From: Sinorhizobium arboris LMG 14919 | GTDB taxonomy: Bacteria > Pseudomonadota > Alphaproteobacteria > Rhizobiales > Rhizobiaceae | Direction: 5' to 3' | Length of the DNA: 8,932 nucleotides | NCBI RefSeq assembly: GCF_000427465.1 | Contig: NZ_KE386498.1 | Coordinates: 3,466 to 12,397 of the forward strand | Part shown: positions 7,820-8,932 of the stretch, in pieces | Position numbering within the stretch: position 1 is the stretch's first letter | Layout: each line of letters opens with the position of its first letter | Program-made: the position numbers and the translations under genes | Notes under the pieces: model-generated | What the model was told of the DNA's origin: nothing | The model's input: only the letters and a program-made list of their open reading frames with translations | Database searches by the model: none

Positions 7820-8932
7820 TTGACATCCAGATTGCTGTTCGGGTGGGTAATCGGCAAATTGTTTAAGGCTGCTGACAGTTGGTGCGCCAAGACCCGCCGG
7901 TTTTCCAGAACATCCATCATCGTCACGTGATCGCCTGGAACGGGCACAGCCTTAATGAACTGCGCGTCCAAAATTCGATCCCATCCGCGCATTGGAGAAT
8001 TTGCATGCGGCGTTGCCGGAAGTTGCGGCCTTGGGCTGGGAGAGTCCGCCAGAGCATAAAATTGGTACACGCTGACCGGCAGCGATGGCATCTGATACGA
8101 GTGTACGGCTTGGTGAAATTGCGCGTACATGATGGCGTTACGGTAGAGATCTGGTCCGCCGACGACCGCACCCATTTGTTGCGCTTTCTCAAGCAACTGC
8201 TTAACTGAGCTCTGCCCGGCCGATCGTCGCAGCACTTCGAACCCCTCATCACTCAGCGACTCCAGAGGTTCAAAGATCATTTGCAAAGCGATTTCTGTAT
8301 CCGTCATCCCGGGCGATGCAGCCGGCAGTGGCACATCGATGAGGGCAATAAACGAAACAGTTTCTTGGAGATGGAGCAGGCGTTCGGCGATTGCATAAGC
8401 CAGTACAGCCCCAGAGGAATATCCCGCAAATCGATATGGACCCCGTGGCTGCACTTTCCTTAGTGCCTGCGTTACGTTTGCCGCAATCTCTTTAAGGCTT
8501 GGTCGAGCAGCTTCTTCAAAGGGCGGCCAAGGCAAAGCGTAGACAGGGCAATCTATGTCCATCTCTCTGACTAACGGGAACACATATGAGCAGTCGCCGT
8601 ATCCAGTCGGAACAAAGAAGATAGGCGCTGGAGATCCTATCGTGCGCACCGGTAGCACCCCAGGTGTATAACTGGATGAATCCAACTCGATCTTTGGAGC
8701 GAGGTCTTTGAGGATCGGGGCATTAAAAATATCGCTGGCGCTGACCTTCATCCCAACGCCTAGCGCTTGAGCAAGCATGCGCACCGCCAGCAACGAGTGG
8801 CCGCCGAGCTCGAAGAAGTTGTCGTGGCGGCCGACCCGCTCGATGCCGAGAAGCTCTTCCCAGATTCCGGCCAGCAGCGTCTCGATCTCGCCGCGTGGTG
8901 CCTCGAAAGCCCGGCGCGCATAGGCCTCGTCG
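7816..8932 (-). CDS. NRPS C-terminal part: carrier domain and thioesterase (5' part outside window)
   Basis: The frame is open from the right edge (first full codon at 8931) for 371 residues to TGA 7816-7818. A peptidyl carrier domain comes first, with DNFFELGGHSLLAVRM holding the phosphopantetheine serine (codon 8796-8794, visible residue 46). A type I thioesterase follows: GYSSG with nucleophile S172, D199 in LIDVPLP, and H335 in PGDHVTMM, so the catalytic triad is complete. Such domains release the finished peptide by hydrolysis or cyclisation. Upstream modules are outside the window. Base composition changes from GC-rich over the carrier domain to about 50-55% in the thioesterase. It is coupled by an ATGA overlap to the PLP gene. 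Confidence 0.95.
   Translation of the reverse strand, partial: DEAYARRAFEAPRGEIETLLAGIWEELLGIERVGRHDNFFELGGHSLLAVRMLAQALGVGMKVSASDIFNAPILKDLAPKIELDSSSYTPGVLPVRTIGSPAPIFFVPTGYGDCSYVFPLVREMDIDCPVYALPWPPFEEAARPSLKEIAANVTQALRKVQPRGPYRFAGYSSGAVLAYAIAERLLHLQETVSFIALIDVPLPAASPGMTDTEIALQMIFEPLESLSDEGFEVLRRSAGQSSVKQLLEKAQQMGAVVGGPDLYRNAIMYAQFHQAVHSYQMPSLPVSVYQFYALADSPSPRPQLPATPHANSPMRGWDRILDAQFIKAVPVPGDHVTMMDVLENRRVLAHQLSAALNNLPITHPNSNLDVK

Overview
The window looks like part of a non-ribosomal peptide synthetase (NRPS) gene cluster from an alphaproteobacterium, most likely a rhizobium, on a symbiosis island, plasmid or other accessory element. The basis is GC-rich NRPS modules (about 70-80% GC in places) joined to genes nearer 50-55% GC, degraded fragments of unrelated genes (hipA, kdgD), and a near-consensus sigma-54 promoter. 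The genus is an inference. No insertion sequence, tRNA, rRNA or CRISPR array was recognised with confidence.

Layout, with all intact genes on the minus strand and read from high to low coordinates. (1) 8931-7816: the C-terminus of a large NRPS, with the end of an adenylation domain or linker, a carrier domain and a type I thioesterase. It runs off the right edge. (2) 7819-6272: a fold-type-I PLP enzyme whose ATG overlaps the NRPS stop codon (ATGA). (3) 6240-6082: a 52-codon small ORF with a strong ribosome binding site. (4) 6003-5596: a short ParB/SerK-like (SbnI-type) protein, plausibly a free-serine kinase. (5) 5437-4688: a GNAT-like acyltransferase. (6) 4648-3751: a graveyard with a kdgD fragment, an unidentified disrupted frame and, on the plus strand, a hipA C-terminal fragment. 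(7) 3664-3353: a control region with clustered palindromes and a sigma-54 -24/-12 element. (8) 3352-1: the start of a second NRPS, beginning with a formyltransferase domain, then a condensation-like domain without a visible HHxxxDG, then a complete adenylation domain. It runs off the left edge.

The downstream NRPS starts with a formyl-loading module and the upstream NRPS ends with a releasing thioesterase. The two could be the start and end of one assembly line with gene order reversed relative to biosynthesis. The PLP, SerK-like and GNAT genes lie between them and may supply or modify an unusual building block (O-phosphoserine chemistry is one option) or decorate the product. The product is not predictable from this window. 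The sigma-54 element suggests that at least the formyltransferase NRPS is expressed under a special condition such as nitrogen limitation or micro-aerobic symbiosis.
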